A program made the translations under genes and the position numbers. The notes below the pieces were generated by a model, which saw only the letters and a list, made by a program, of their open reading frames with translations, did no database searches and had not been told where the DNA came from. Positions 36,764-45,230 of a stretch of DNA of 64,000 bases are shown here, in pieces. Every line of letters begins with the position of its first letter. Position 1 is the stretch's first letter. Origin of the DNA: Maritimibacter sp. (lineage in GTDB: Bacteria; Pseudomonadota; Alphaproteobacteria; Rhodobacterales; Rhodobacteraceae); assembly GCA_002701395.1 (NCBI GenBank), contig NZVC01000058.1:120432-184431 (forward strand), given 5' to 3'.

Positions 36764-37924
36764 ATGGCCATGACCCTTCTGGACCAAACCGTCGCGACGC
36801 TCGGCGACCTGATCTCGTTTTCCAGCGTGTCGTCGGACTCGAACATCCACGTCATCGGCTACCTCGCCCGCCGCATGGAAGACATGGGCGCGCGGATCGA
36901 GGTGATGCACGATGAAAGCGGCACCAAGGCCAACCTCGTCGCCACCTTCGGCCCCGAGGGCGACGGCGGGCTGATGCTGTGCGGCCATACCGACGTGGTG
37001 CCGGTCGCGGACCAGCCCTGGACCCACGATCCGTTCGAGATGATCGAACGCGACGGCCTGCTGTACGGCCGCGGCACCTGCGACATGAAAGGCTTCATCG
37101 CCGCCTGCGTCGAAGCGGCGCCGATGCTGGCCGAACAGGTGAAGAACCGCCCCCTGCATTTCGTCTTCACCCATGACGAGGAAGTCGGCTGCCTTGGCGC
37201 GCAGGCCCTCGTGGCGCTGCTGAAAAAGCGCAAGATGCGGCCCGCGCTCGCGATCATCGGAGAACCGACCGAGATGCGGGTGATCGAAGGCCACAAGGGC
37301 TGCTACGAATACTACACCGAGTTCACCGGGCTCGAAGGCCACGGCTCGGCCCCCGACCGCGGCGTGAACGCGGTGGAATTCGCCAGCCGCTATGTCGCCC
37401 GGCTCTTGGACCTGAAGGACCAGCTAAAGGCGCGCACGCCCCCGGGCAGCCGGTTCGATCCGCCGTGGACCACGATCAACGTCGGCGCCCTGACCGGCGG
37501 CCATGCTCACAACGTGATCCCCGCCCGCGCCGAGATCGCGTGGGAAATGCGCCCCGTCGTCACCGGCGACGCGGATTTCGTGAAGGCCGACCTCGAGGCT
37601 TACGTGGCCGACGTGCTGCTTCCGGCGATGCGCGCGGTGGACCCAGAGGCCGGCATCGTCACCCGTACGGTGGCCGAGGTGCCGGGCTTGGAACCGATGG
37701 ACACCAACGCCGCCCGCGACCTGTGCTGCACGCTGACCGGCGCGAACGGCACCCACATCGTCCCCTTCGGCACCGAGGCGGGGCTGTTCCAGTCGCTCGG
37801 CATCGACGCCGTGGTCTGCGGCCCCGGCTCGATCCAGCAAGCGCATATGGCGGACGAATTCATCTCGCGCGCGCAGTTGGGCCTGTGCCTCGACATGCTC
37901 ACCCGGCTGGGCGCACGCCTGTAA
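36764..37924 (+). CDS. ArgE-like M20 N-acyl amino acid deacetylase
   Basis: 386 residues from ATG 36764; a TTG at 36755 and ATG at 36770 are alternatives and no strong ribosome site is seen. Metal ligands in LCGHTDVVPV and GRGTCDMKG, and the catalytic pair in THDEEVGCLGAQ. It matches acetylornithine deacetylase (ArgE). Lying directly after a doeA-like gene, it may deacetylate N-acetyl-diaminobutyrate in place of DoeB (inference). Ends before a hairpin repeat. Confidence 0.85.
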   Translation: MAMTLLDQTVATLGDLISFSSVSSDSNIHVIGYLARRMEDMGARIEVMHDESGTKANLVATFGPEGDGGLMLCGHTDVVPVADQPWTHDPFEMIERDGLLYGRGTCDMKGFIAACVEAAPMLAEQVKNRPLHFVFTHDEEVGCLGAQALVALLKKRKMRPALAIIGEPTEMRVIEGHKGCYEYYTEFTGLEGHGSAPDRGVNAVEFASRYVARLLDLKDQLKARTPPGSRFDPPWTTINVGALTGGHAHNVIPARAEIAWEMRPVVTGDADFVKADLEAYVADVLLPAMRAVDPEAGIVTRTVAEVPGLEPMDTNAARDLCCTLTGANGTHIVPFGTEAGLFQSLGIDAVVCGPGSIQQAHMADEFISRAQLGLCLDMLTRLGARL

Positions 37925-37968
37925 GACGTGCTCCGCGCGCCCACACACCGGCGGATGACGCCATCCCG

Positions 37969-38025
37969 CTTCTTCTCTTGCAAAATACCTCGGGGGTGTC
38001 GCGCAGCGACGGGGGCAGCGCCCCC
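37969..38025. repeat. Intergenic hairpin element, copy 2 (right half)
   Basis: GCTTCTTCTCTTG (37969-37981), AAATACCTC, a stem GTCGC/GCGAC (37998-38010) and the hairpin GGGGGC/GCCCCC (38011-38025). It lies between the convergent deacetylase and sugar kinase genes. Confidence 0.85.
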
Positions 38026-38062
38026 TTCCGCCTTTCAGTCTGCATGCCTCGCCCACGCGCCA

Positions 38063-38956
38063 TCAGCGCGGCGCGATCGCGCCCTTCACACCGACCACCA
38101 TCGACGCGAGGTCATGACCGGCCCGCAGCGCGTCCCTTTGCCCCCGGCCGGTCAGCGCCGCGGCAAGGTAGCCGCCGTTGAAACTGTCGCCGGCGGCTGT
38201 CGTGTCGACCACCTGCGCGGCAGGCGCGTACTGCGCCTCGACGGCCTCGCCCAGCGATACCGGCCCATCCGCGCCGCGTTTCAGCGCGCCGTCGCGCACG
38301 CCCCACCCCGTCAGCCGCTCCAGCACGGCCGGGGCATCCGGATCGCCGAAGACCGCCATCTCGTCATCGACAGAGGGCAGCGCGATATCGCAGCTGCGCC
38401 ATGCCCGCTCGATCGCCGCCCGCGCGGTGGCCTCGTCCGGCCAAAGGCGCGGGCGATAGTTGGAATCGAACGCCACCCGTCCGCCATGCGCACGAAATTC
38501 ATCCAGCCACGTCATGAGTGCGCCGCGCACGTCGGGCGACAGGATCGCAAGCGTAATGGCGGACAAATAGACCACGTCATAGCCTTCCAGCACCGAGAAA
38601 TCCGGCCCGTCCGGCGCCTGAAACAGGGTCCGCGCCGCAGAACTGTCGCGCCAGTAGGTGAAGGACCGTTCGCCCTGCGCATCCGTCGTGATCGCGTACA
38701 GGCCCACGTTGCGGTCGTCCCTGCGTCCGATGGCACCGGTCCCGACTTCTTCGGCCGCGATGAACCCGACCATCCGGTCCGAAAAGGCGTCGCGCCCCAC
38801 GCGGGTGACGAAGTCCACCTGCAATTCCGGCGCGCTCCGCTTGAGATAGATCGCCGTGTTCAGCACATCCCCCGCGAACCCAAGCCGGGCCGCGGTGGAC
38901 GGCGCGGCGTCCAGCGACAGTTCGACCATCGCTTCTCCGACACAGGCGACGCGCAT
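38063..38956 (-). CDS. kdgK: PfkB-family 2-keto-3-deoxygluconate kinase
   Basis: 297 residues. Phosphorylates 2-keto-3-deoxy-gluconate or a similar keto-deoxy acid with ATP. Starts with VACVGEAMVELSL, contains NTAIYLKR, and the catalytic Asp is in DTTAAGDSFNGGYLAAAL near residue 250. The start overlaps the preceding stop (TGATG). With the upstream dehydrogenase, transporter and UxaA genes on the same strand it forms a sugar-acid operon. No KDPG aldolase is in the window. Confidence 0.82.
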   Translation of the reverse strand: MRVACVGEAMVELSLDAAPSTAARLGFAGDVLNTAIYLKRSAPELQVDFVTRVGRDAFSDRMVGFIAAEEVGTGAIGRRDDRNVGLYAITTDAQGERSFTYWRDSSAARTLFQAPDGPDFSVLEGYDVVYLSAITLAILSPDVRGALMTWLDEFRAHGGRVAFDSNYRPRLWPDEATARAAIERAWRSCDIALPSVDDEMAVFGDPDAPAVLERLTGWGVRDGALKRGADGPVSLGEAVEAQYAPAAQVVDTTAAGDSFNGGYLAAALTGRGQRDALRAGHDLASMVVGVKGAIAPR

Positions 38957-39843
38957 CAGCCCTTGAACCTTTCCGCAAAGAAATCGACCTGCTCCGGCAC
39001 CATCGTCTCGCCGCGCCCTGCCGCGTCCGACGCCGTCATGGCGCCCAGCGCGGCGCCCGACATCATGCTGTCCACGCCCGCCTCTTCCGCCATCCGCGCG
39101 TAATAGCCGACGTCCTTCAGCCCGTTCTTCACCGCGAAGGCCAGCCCGGTGGGGTCGCCGTCAATCGCATAGGCCTTCACGAAATCCATCATCCCCGAAT
39201 GTAGCGGCCCCGCCGACATCACGTCGTACAGCCCCTGCCGCGGAACGCCCATGACATCCGCCATCGCGAACGCCTCGGCCATGCCGTTGGCCATCGTCAT
39301 CGCCATGAAGTTGTTGATCAGCTTGATCGTGTGCCCGGATCCAAGGGGCCCAAGGTGGAAGACGTTCTCGCCCAGATCGTCTAGCACCGGGCGGACCCGC
39401 TCGTAGGCCGCCGTGTCGCCCGCCGCCATGATGTTCAGCTTTCCGTCCTTCGCATGGCTGGGCGTGCGGCCCAGCGGCGCGTCAAGATACGTGCCCCCGG
39501 CGGCGGCGACCTCTTCGCCCAGCGCGCGGGTCGACGCGGGAAGCGAGGTGCCGAAGTCGATCACCACCGCGCCGGGCCGCAGCCCCGCGATCACGCCGTC
39601 GGGACCGCGCATCCGGCTCTCGACCTGATCCGACGTGCCCATGCACAGCATCACGATGTCCGACGCCGCCGCCAGATCGCGGGCGGTTGCCGCCTCGGTC
39701 GCGCCACGCCCGACAGCCGCCTCGACCCCGGCGCGGTTGCGGTGCCCCAGCACCGTCAGCGCGTACCCGCGGTCCTGCAGGCGGCCGACCATCGCCGCGC
39801 CCATCAGGCCCAGCCCGATGAATCCGATCTCTGGTGTCGTCAT
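38956..39843 (-). CDS. NAD-binding beta-hydroxyacid dehydrogenase (tartronate semialdehyde reductase-like)
   Basis: 295 residues from ATG 39843. Rossmann motif IGFIGLGLMGAAM, substrate motif DAPLGRTPSHAKDG and catalytic lysine in GHTIKLINNFM place it with 3-hydroxyisobutyrate and 2-hydroxy-3-oxopropionate reductases. The frame extends upstream in an Arg-rich frame and was cut at this ATG, which overlaps the transporter stop (ATGA). In this context it probably reduces an aldehyde-acid from sugar-acid breakdown; exact substrate unknown. Confidence 0.82.
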   Translation of the reverse strand: MTTPEIGFIGLGLMGAAMVGRLQDRGYALTVLGHRNRAGVEAAVGRGATEAATARDLAAASDIVMLCMGTSDQVESRMRGPDGVIAGLRPGAVVIDFGTSLPASTRALGEEVAAAGGTYLDAPLGRTPSHAKDGKLNIMAAGDTAAYERVRPVLDDLGENVFHLGPLGSGHTIKLINNFMAMTMANGMAEAFAMADVMGVPRQGLYDVMSAGPLHSGMMDFVKAYAIDGDPTGLAFAVKNGLKDVGYYARMAEEAGVDSMMSGAALGAMTASDAAGRGETMVPEQVDFFAERFKG

Positions 39844-40802
39844 CCGTCTTTCCTTCCTTGATCCTGTTCCGTCTGCCGTCTCGGGCCATAGGGGCTGGCC
39901 CGCATCGCGCGCAGTTTCAGGCCGCTGCGCTGCCGCTCGCGGTGCCAGATATACAGGCCCGACGCCACGATGATCGCCCCGCCACCCAGCGTCCAGACCG
40001 TGGGCCATGTGTCGAACACAAGCACCCCGGCCACCGCCGCCGTCAGGATCTGCGTGTAAACCATCGGCGCCAACACCGACGCATCGGCCAGCCGGTGCGC
40101 CATCGTCGCCGCGATATGACCCAGTGCGCCGAGCACCCCGATCACCAGCATCACCGCCACGGTCAGCCCGCTGTCCGGCGCAACCCACGCGGCGATCCCG
40201 AACGGCGCCAGCACCAGCGTCGCAAGCCCGGCGCCCCACAGCTGCGCGGTGGCATTGCTGTCGATCCCCGCCAGCATCCGCGTCATGATAAAATATCCCG
40301 CCGAGCACAAAAGCGCCCCGAGTGTAAAGAAAACCTCTGGCTCAAAGGACACGTCCCACGGCCGGATCGTGACCAGCACACCGACGAAGCCGACGCAAAC
40401 CGCGACGATCCGATGCGGCCCGACCTTTTCGCCCAGGATCGGGATCGCCAGCAGCGTGATCACGATGGGCGCCGCGAACATGATCGTGGTGGTCAGGGTG
40501 ATCGGCAGGTATTTCAGCGCGGTGAAGTTCAGCGCCGTGCTGCCCAGCAACAGCACCGCCCGCAACAGCTGTCGGCGCGGCGCGGCGGACCGAAAGGCCG
40601 ACATGCCCTCTTGCGGCAGATAAACCAGCAGGCACATCGCGAAATGCCCGGCATAGCGGACGAACACCACCTGCAGCGGTGCCAGCCCGGCCAGCATCAG
40701 CGTCTTCGCCGAAGTATCGATGCCCGTGAACAGGACCATCGCAAGCGCCATCAGCAACAGGCCGGCGGCGGTCCGGTCCTCGCGGGGAAGCGGGGCGGCC
40801 AT
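39840..40802 (-). CDS. EamA/DMT-family transporter
   Basis: 320 residues with about ten membrane segments in two repeats. The first half has LAPLQVVFVRYAGHF and the second ends with GLYIWHRERQR and a basic tail. DMT exporters carry small metabolites; this one could export or import a sugar-acid intermediate. Translationally coupled to the dehydrogenase (ATGA). Confidence 0.85.
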   Translation of the reverse strand: MAAPLPREDRTAAGLLLMALAMVLFTGIDTSAKTLMLAGLAPLQVVFVRYAGHFAMCLLVYLPQEGMSAFRSAAPRRQLLRAVLLLGSTALNFTALKYLPITLTTTIMFAAPIVITLLAIPILGEKVGPHRIVAVCVGFVGVLVTIRPWDVSFEPEVFFTLGALLCSAGYFIMTRMLAGIDSNATAQLWGAGLATLVLAPFGIAAWVAPDSGLTVAVMLVIGVLGALGHIAATMAHRLADASVLAPMVYTQILTAAVAGVLVFDTWPTVWTLGGGAIIVASGLYIWHRERQRSGLKLRAMRASPYGPRRQTEQDQGRKDG

Positions 40803-40856
40803 CCTGGTCAGGCCGCCCGCGCGATACGGTTGGGGGACGGCGCCCCGGGCATACGA

Positions 40857-42368
40857 CTACATCACCGCCCCGATCTGCCACGGCACGAACTCGTAATCGC
40901 CAAGGCCCTGGCCTTCCGACTTGGTCACCTCGCCCGACGCGACGGCGATGATCTTCTCGTAGATCTCGCGCCCCTTCTGCTCCAGCGACTGGCCCTCGGT
41001 CAGCATGGCGCCCGCGTTGATGTCCATGTCCTCGATCATACGACCGTACATCTCGGTGTTGGTCGCGACCTTGATCGTCGGCGCAGGCTTCGAGCCAAAG
41101 GCCGACCCGCGCCCGGTGGTGAACACCACGACGTTGCAGCCGCCCGCGATCTGGCCGGTGACCGAGGCCGGATCGTAGCCGGGGCTGTCCATGAAGGTGA
41201 AGCCGCGCGCCGTCACCGGCTCGGCGTACTTGTAGACGCCCGCAAGCGGCGAGGTGCCGCCCTTCGCCGCCGCGCCCAGCGACTTTTCAAGAATGGTGGT
41301 CAGGCCGCCCTTCTTGTTGCCGGGGCTGGGGTTGTTGTCCATCGAGCCCTTGTTGCGGGCGGTGTAATCCTCCCACCATTTCACAAGTCCCACCAGCTTC
41401 TCGCCCACGGCGGGCGTGACGGCGCGCCGGGTCAGCAGGTGCTCGGCGCCGTAGATCTCGGGCGTCTCCGCCAGCACCCCGGTGCCGCCCTGCCCGGCCA
41501 GCAGATCGCAGGCATAGCCCAGAGCCGGGTTCGCGGTGATGCCCGACCACGCGTCCGAACCGCCGCATTGCAGCGCCACCTTCAACTCGCTCACCGGGCA
41601 CGGCTCGCGCTTGGCCTCGTTGGCGATGGGCAGCATCGCCTCGACCTTCTTGATGCCCATCTCGATCGTCTTGCGCAGACCCGCGACGCCCTGGATGTTC
41701 ATCACCTGGAAGGTGTCGGACTGCTTCAGCCCGTAAGCCTCCAGCAGCCAGTCGATCTGGTTCATCTCGCAGCCAAGACCGACCATCAGCACGCCCGCAT
41801 GGTTCGGATGGCGGGCATAGCCCCACATCACCCGCTGCAGCGCCTCGAACCCCTCTCCGTCGCCGGCCATACCGCAACCGGTGCCGTGCACGAAAGCGCA
41901 GACGCCGTCGACATTGGGGTAATCGGCCAGCACCTCGGGCGTGAAGTGATCCGCGATGCGCCGGGCGGCGGTGGCCGAACAGTTCACCGAGGTGACGATG
42001 GCGATGTAGTTCCGGGTGCCGACGCCCCCGTTCGCGCGGCGATAGCCCATGAAGGTATCGCGCGCATCTTCGGCGATCATCTCGACCGGGCGCTGGTCGG
42101 TGCCGAACTCGTACTCGACATCGGTGCCGATGAAATCGAGGTTCTGCGTATGGACGTGATCGCCCGGCGCGATGTCCTCATGCGCCAGCCCGATCAGCTG
42201 CGCATACTTGCGGACGGCCTCGCCCTTGGCGATGGCGCGGGTGGCGATCTTGTGGCCCGAGGGGATCAGACCGGTGGTCTTGACCCCTTCGATCTCGGTC
42301 CCCGCTTCCAGCGCACGGGTGGCGGTAACCACGTTGTCGCTGGGGTCGAGACGCACGAAAGGTTCCAT
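40857..42368 (-). CDS. uxaA: UxaA-family sugar-acid dehydratase (altronate dehydratase-like)
   Basis: 503 residues. N-terminal SAF-type domain (FVRLDPSDNVVTATRALEAG, HVHTQNLDF) joined to the dehydratase domain; the family stretches VGTRNYIAIVTSVNCS, GTGCGM and LQCGGSDAWSGI are present with likely metal-binding cysteines. UxaA dehydrates D-altronate to KDG; relatives act on galactarate. GGAG before ATG 42368. Upstream gap of 318 bp holds intergenic hairpin copy 3. Pairs with the KDG kinase downstream. Confidence 0.85.
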   Translation of the reverse strand: MEPFVRLDPSDNVVTATRALEAGTEIEGVKTTGLIPSGHKIATRAIAKGEAVRKYAQLIGLAHEDIAPGDHVHTQNLDFIGTDVEYEFGTDQRPVEMIAEDARDTFMGYRRANGGVGTRNYIAIVTSVNCSATAARRIADHFTPEVLADYPNVDGVCAFVHGTGCGMAGDGEGFEALQRVMWGYARHPNHAGVLMVGLGCEMNQIDWLLEAYGLKQSDTFQVMNIQGVAGLRKTIEMGIKKVEAMLPIANEAKREPCPVSELKVALQCGGSDAWSGITANPALGYACDLLAGQGGTGVLAETPEIYGAEHLLTRRAVTPAVGEKLVGLVKWWEDYTARNKGSMDNNPSPGNKKGGLTTILEKSLGAAAKGGTSPLAGVYKYAEPVTARGFTFMDSPGYDPASVTGQIAGGCNVVVFTTGRGSAFGSKPAPTIKVATNTEMYGRMIEDMDINAGAMLTEGQSLEQKGREIYEKIIAVASGEVTKSEGQGLGDYEFVPWQIGAVM

Positions 42369-42554
42369 GTTTGGGCTCCTTGGCTTGGCCGCGCACGCGC
42401 CTCCTCCGGCGCGCCGGCGGTCCTGACGGATGTCGGCGAACGGCGACCGCCGCGCCCTGCGGGCGATGGCGGCCCCTCTTGTCGGAGTTTCTGCACAATG
42501 CGGGCGGCAACCACAACACCCACTTCGAACCGGGAACCGCTTGCAACCGCCGAA

Positions 42555-42672
42555 GCGAGGGGCCAGCCCCTCGCGCTCCCCGAGGTATTTGGAAAGAGAA
42601 GAAGCCAGATTCGACCGGACCTTCTTCTCTTTCGAAATACCTCAGGGGGGTCCGGGGGGACAGCGTCCCCCC
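42555..42672. repeat. Intergenic hairpin element, copy 3 (complete)
   Basis: Left hairpin GCGAGGGGC/GCCCCTCGC (42555-42574). A 23-base arm at 42582-42604 (GAGGTATTT then AAAGAGAAGAAG) pairs with 42621-42643 with one mismatch. Right hairpin GGGGGGAC/GTCCCCCC (42654-42672). It fills most of the 318-bp gap between dctM and uxaA; I see no gene in that gap. Confidence 0.92.
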
Positions 42673-42686
42673 GGCCTTGGGTCTCA

Positions 42687-44285
42687 TCAGTCCAGCAGGA
42701 CCTCGACGATCGGCGGCCAGATCAGCAGCACCGACAGGGCCAGCATCTGGATCGCGATGAACGGCAGAAAGCCCTTGAAGATGTCGGTCAGCGAGATGTG
42801 CGCGGGTGCCACCGACTTCAGGTAGAAGGCCGCTGGGCCGAATGGAGGTGACAGGAAACTGACCTGCATGTTCATACAGAACACCACCCCGAACCAGATG
42901 CCCACGTTCTTCGGGTCCAGCGTGCCCAGCCAGCCGAGTTCTTCGACAGGCAGGCGCAGCACGATGGGCAGGAACACCGGCATCACCAGCAGCACGATGC
43001 CGACCCAGTCCATGAACATGCCCATGATCAGGAAGATCAGCATCATCACGAGGATGATGGTCATCGTCGGCATGTCGGCCCCCACGATCAGGTTCGCCAC
43101 ATAGCGCGGCCCGCCCGCAAGGGTGTAGGCCGCCGCAAGCGAGGCGGCGCCGATGGTCACCCAGATGATCGTGCCGGTCGACTTCAGCGTGCGCATGACC
43201 GAATCCCACACGATGTCGAAGGTCATCTCGCGCCGGATCAGCCCGATCACGAAGACCGCGATCACGCCCATGCCGGCGGCCTCGGTGATGCCGGTGATGC
43301 CGCCGTAGATCGACCCAAGCACCACCCCGATCACCACGATCGGCGCAACAAGGCCCTTGCCCATATGCCAGCCGGCCTTGGTGCGCTCGACGCCGAAGAC
43401 CACGAAGATCAGCGCCAGCCCCAGCACACCCGCGCCGATCAGCCACGGCAGGTCCGAGGGCATGCCAAGCGGAATGGGATCCTCGCCCTCGACCAGCACG
43501 GTCGCGCCGGTCAGCAGGAAGAACAGTGCGCGCAGGGTCAGCACGGCGCTGGCCAGCACCACAAGGCAGGACAGGAAGCCAAGGAACATCTGGAACTTCT
43601 GCCCGCCCGCCGGCTCGCCTTCCTTCGGCTCGGGCAACGGCGCCTGTTCCGGGTGCAGCTGCGTGCGCAGGATGATGTAGACGATGTAGAACGACGCCAG
43701 CATGAAGCCCGGCAGGAACGACGCCGTGAACAGCGCCTTGATCGATGTTTCCGTAACAAGCCCGTAGAAGATCAACACGATCGACGGCGGGATCATCGTG
43801 CCCAGCGAGCCGCTGGCGCAGATGGTGCCGATGGCGAGGTTCTGGTTGTAGCCCAGCCGCAGCATCTGCGGCAGCGCGATCAGGCCCAGCAACACGACCT
43901 CGCCGCCGATGATGCCGGACATCGCCGCCATGATCACCGCCATGATCGAGGTCACGATCGCGATGCCGCCGCGCGCCCGGCTGAGCCAGACGTTCAGCGA
44001 CGAATACATGTCACGCGCGATGCCGGACCGTTCCAGCAATGACGCCATGAATATGAACAACGGCACCGATATCAGCGAGTAGTTCGTCATCTGCCGATAG
44101 ACCGACTGGGTCAGTACGGCGAGCGGTCCGCGCCCGAAGTCGCCGAACAGAAGGTCCGGTCCGAATTTCAGCACAAGCGTCACCACGGCCAGGAAGGCCG
44201 AGGCAAAGCCCAGCGGCATGCCGATCGCCAGCAGCGCGAACATCGCCAGCAGCAGGATCAGCGATAGGGTCCCGATATCAACCAT
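42687..44285 (-). CDS. dctM: TRAP transporter large permease
   Basis: 532 residues with about 13 membrane segments, longer than the usual 430 because of an insert around residues 215-330. The DctM signatures are GIPLGF-like GMPLGFASAF, GIIGGEVVLLGLIALP and the second-half motif GMFMDWVGIVLLVMPVF. It is the transport channel for an organic-acid import system with DctQ and DctP. Overlaps the dctQ end by 8 bp. Confidence 0.93.
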   Translation of the reverse strand: MVDIGTLSLILLLAMFALLAIGMPLGFASAFLAVVTLVLKFGPDLLFGDFGRGPLAVLTQSVYRQMTNYSLISVPLFIFMASLLERSGIARDMYSSLNVWLSRARGGIAIVTSIMAVIMAAMSGIIGGEVVLLGLIALPQMLRLGYNQNLAIGTICASGSLGTMIPPSIVLIFYGLVTETSIKALFTASFLPGFMLASFYIVYIILRTQLHPEQAPLPEPKEGEPAGGQKFQMFLGFLSCLVVLASAVLTLRALFFLLTGATVLVEGEDPIPLGMPSDLPWLIGAGVLGLALIFVVFGVERTKAGWHMGKGLVAPIVVIGVVLGSIYGGITGITEAAGMGVIAVFVIGLIRREMTFDIVWDSVMRTLKSTGTIIWVTIGAASLAAAYTLAGGPRYVANLIVGADMPTMTIILVMMLIFLIMGMFMDWVGIVLLVMPVFLPIVLRLPVEELGWLGTLDPKNVGIWFGVVFCMNMQVSFLSPPFGPAAFYLKSVAPAHISLTDIFKGFLPFIAIQMLALSVLLIWPPIVEVLLD

Positions 44286-45099
44286 TCCTGGTATCCTCTC
44301 TCAGGGTGGCCTTGATGTTCTCGATCTCGGTCTCGTCGATCTCGTCGGCGGGCGAGTGGTGTTCGGGCGCCTTGTTCCAGTCCGCGATCAGGTTCGACAA
44401 AGCCTGGATCGCGACCAGCGTGATGATGACGAGGATGCCCAGCTTGATCGTTGCGGGGATGGGCGGATCCCAGGCTGTGCCGAAGGCCTCCATACGAAGG
44501 ATCTTGTCGCGCGCCTCGTTATAGCCGCCCCAGACCAGCGAGACGGCGAAGATCCAGATCAGCAGGACCGAGATACAGTCCGCCGTCTTCTGCGCCCAGC
44601 GGGGCATGATGTCGTAGATGATGTAGATCCGGATGTGGCTGCGCTGCTGCATGGCGTAAAGCCCCGCCAGCAGGAACAGAAAGCCTGCAATCCACAGCGA
44701 CATCTCGTTCGCCCACAGCGTGGGTTTCTCGAACAGGTAGCGGGCGCAGACCTCGTAGAACATGACCACGACGATGAACACGACCGACAGCATCGCCAGC
44801 CGCCCGCAGATCAGCGAGACGATGTCGAAGAACCCCGCGGGTTCCGTCTCGATCGAGCCGCGTGTGTCGCTGAGATAGACCGAGGCCAAGACCAGCGACA
44901 GCGCAAGCGCGATCAGCATCGCCGCCACCACCGGCCGCCCGGCGGGGCGCAGCATCTCGTACATCCCGACATCGCTATAGCCGAAGATCTGCCCGAGGAT
45001 CAGATAGGCCGCGATCAGGCAGGCCAGCGCCGTCATCCCGATGGCCGCCATCCTGACCGGGCCGCGCAGCGAACCGAGCCAGACGCTCTGTTGTTCCAT
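44278..45099 (-). CDS. dctQ: TRAP transporter small permease
   Basis: 273 residues from ATG 45099 behind GGAGG. Longer than typical DctQ (about 170), with an additional N-terminal pair of membrane segments before the usual four (VVMFYEVCARYLFEKPTLWANEMS is the DctQ signature). C-terminus is acidic. A part of the sugar-acid TRAP system; overlaps dctM. Confidence 0.9.
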   Translation of the reverse strand: MEQQSVWLGSLRGPVRMAAIGMTALACLIAAYLILGQIFGYSDVGMYEMLRPAGRPVVAAMLIALALSLVLASVYLSDTRGSIETEPAGFFDIVSLICGRLAMLSVVFIVVVMFYEVCARYLFEKPTLWANEMSLWIAGFLFLLAGLYAMQQRSHIRIYIIYDIMPRWAQKTADCISVLLIWIFAVSLVWGGYNEARDKILRMEAFGTAWDPPIPATIKLGILVIITLVAIQALSNLIADWNKAPEHHSPADEIDETEIENIKATLREDTRNG

Positions 45100-45171
45100 G
45101 AAAACCTCCACCACGGCGCGGTTCCGCGCCCTTCCCGTTCAACGGGCGCTGTCGCCGCGCCCTGTCGAAAA

Positions 45172-45198
45172 CGGCGAGCCCGTTCCCGGGGCTCGCCG
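45172..45198 (-). terminator. Attenuator between dctP and dctQ
   Basis: CGGCGAGCCC (45172-45181) pairs with GGGCTCGCCG (45189-45198), followed on the minus strand by TTTT. It sits between the binding-protein gene and the permease genes, so most transcripts probably stop here and the binding protein is made in excess. Confidence 0.8.
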
Positions 45199-45230
45199 AA
45201 GTGTCGTGGTCAGTCGCGACGCATCGCGGC

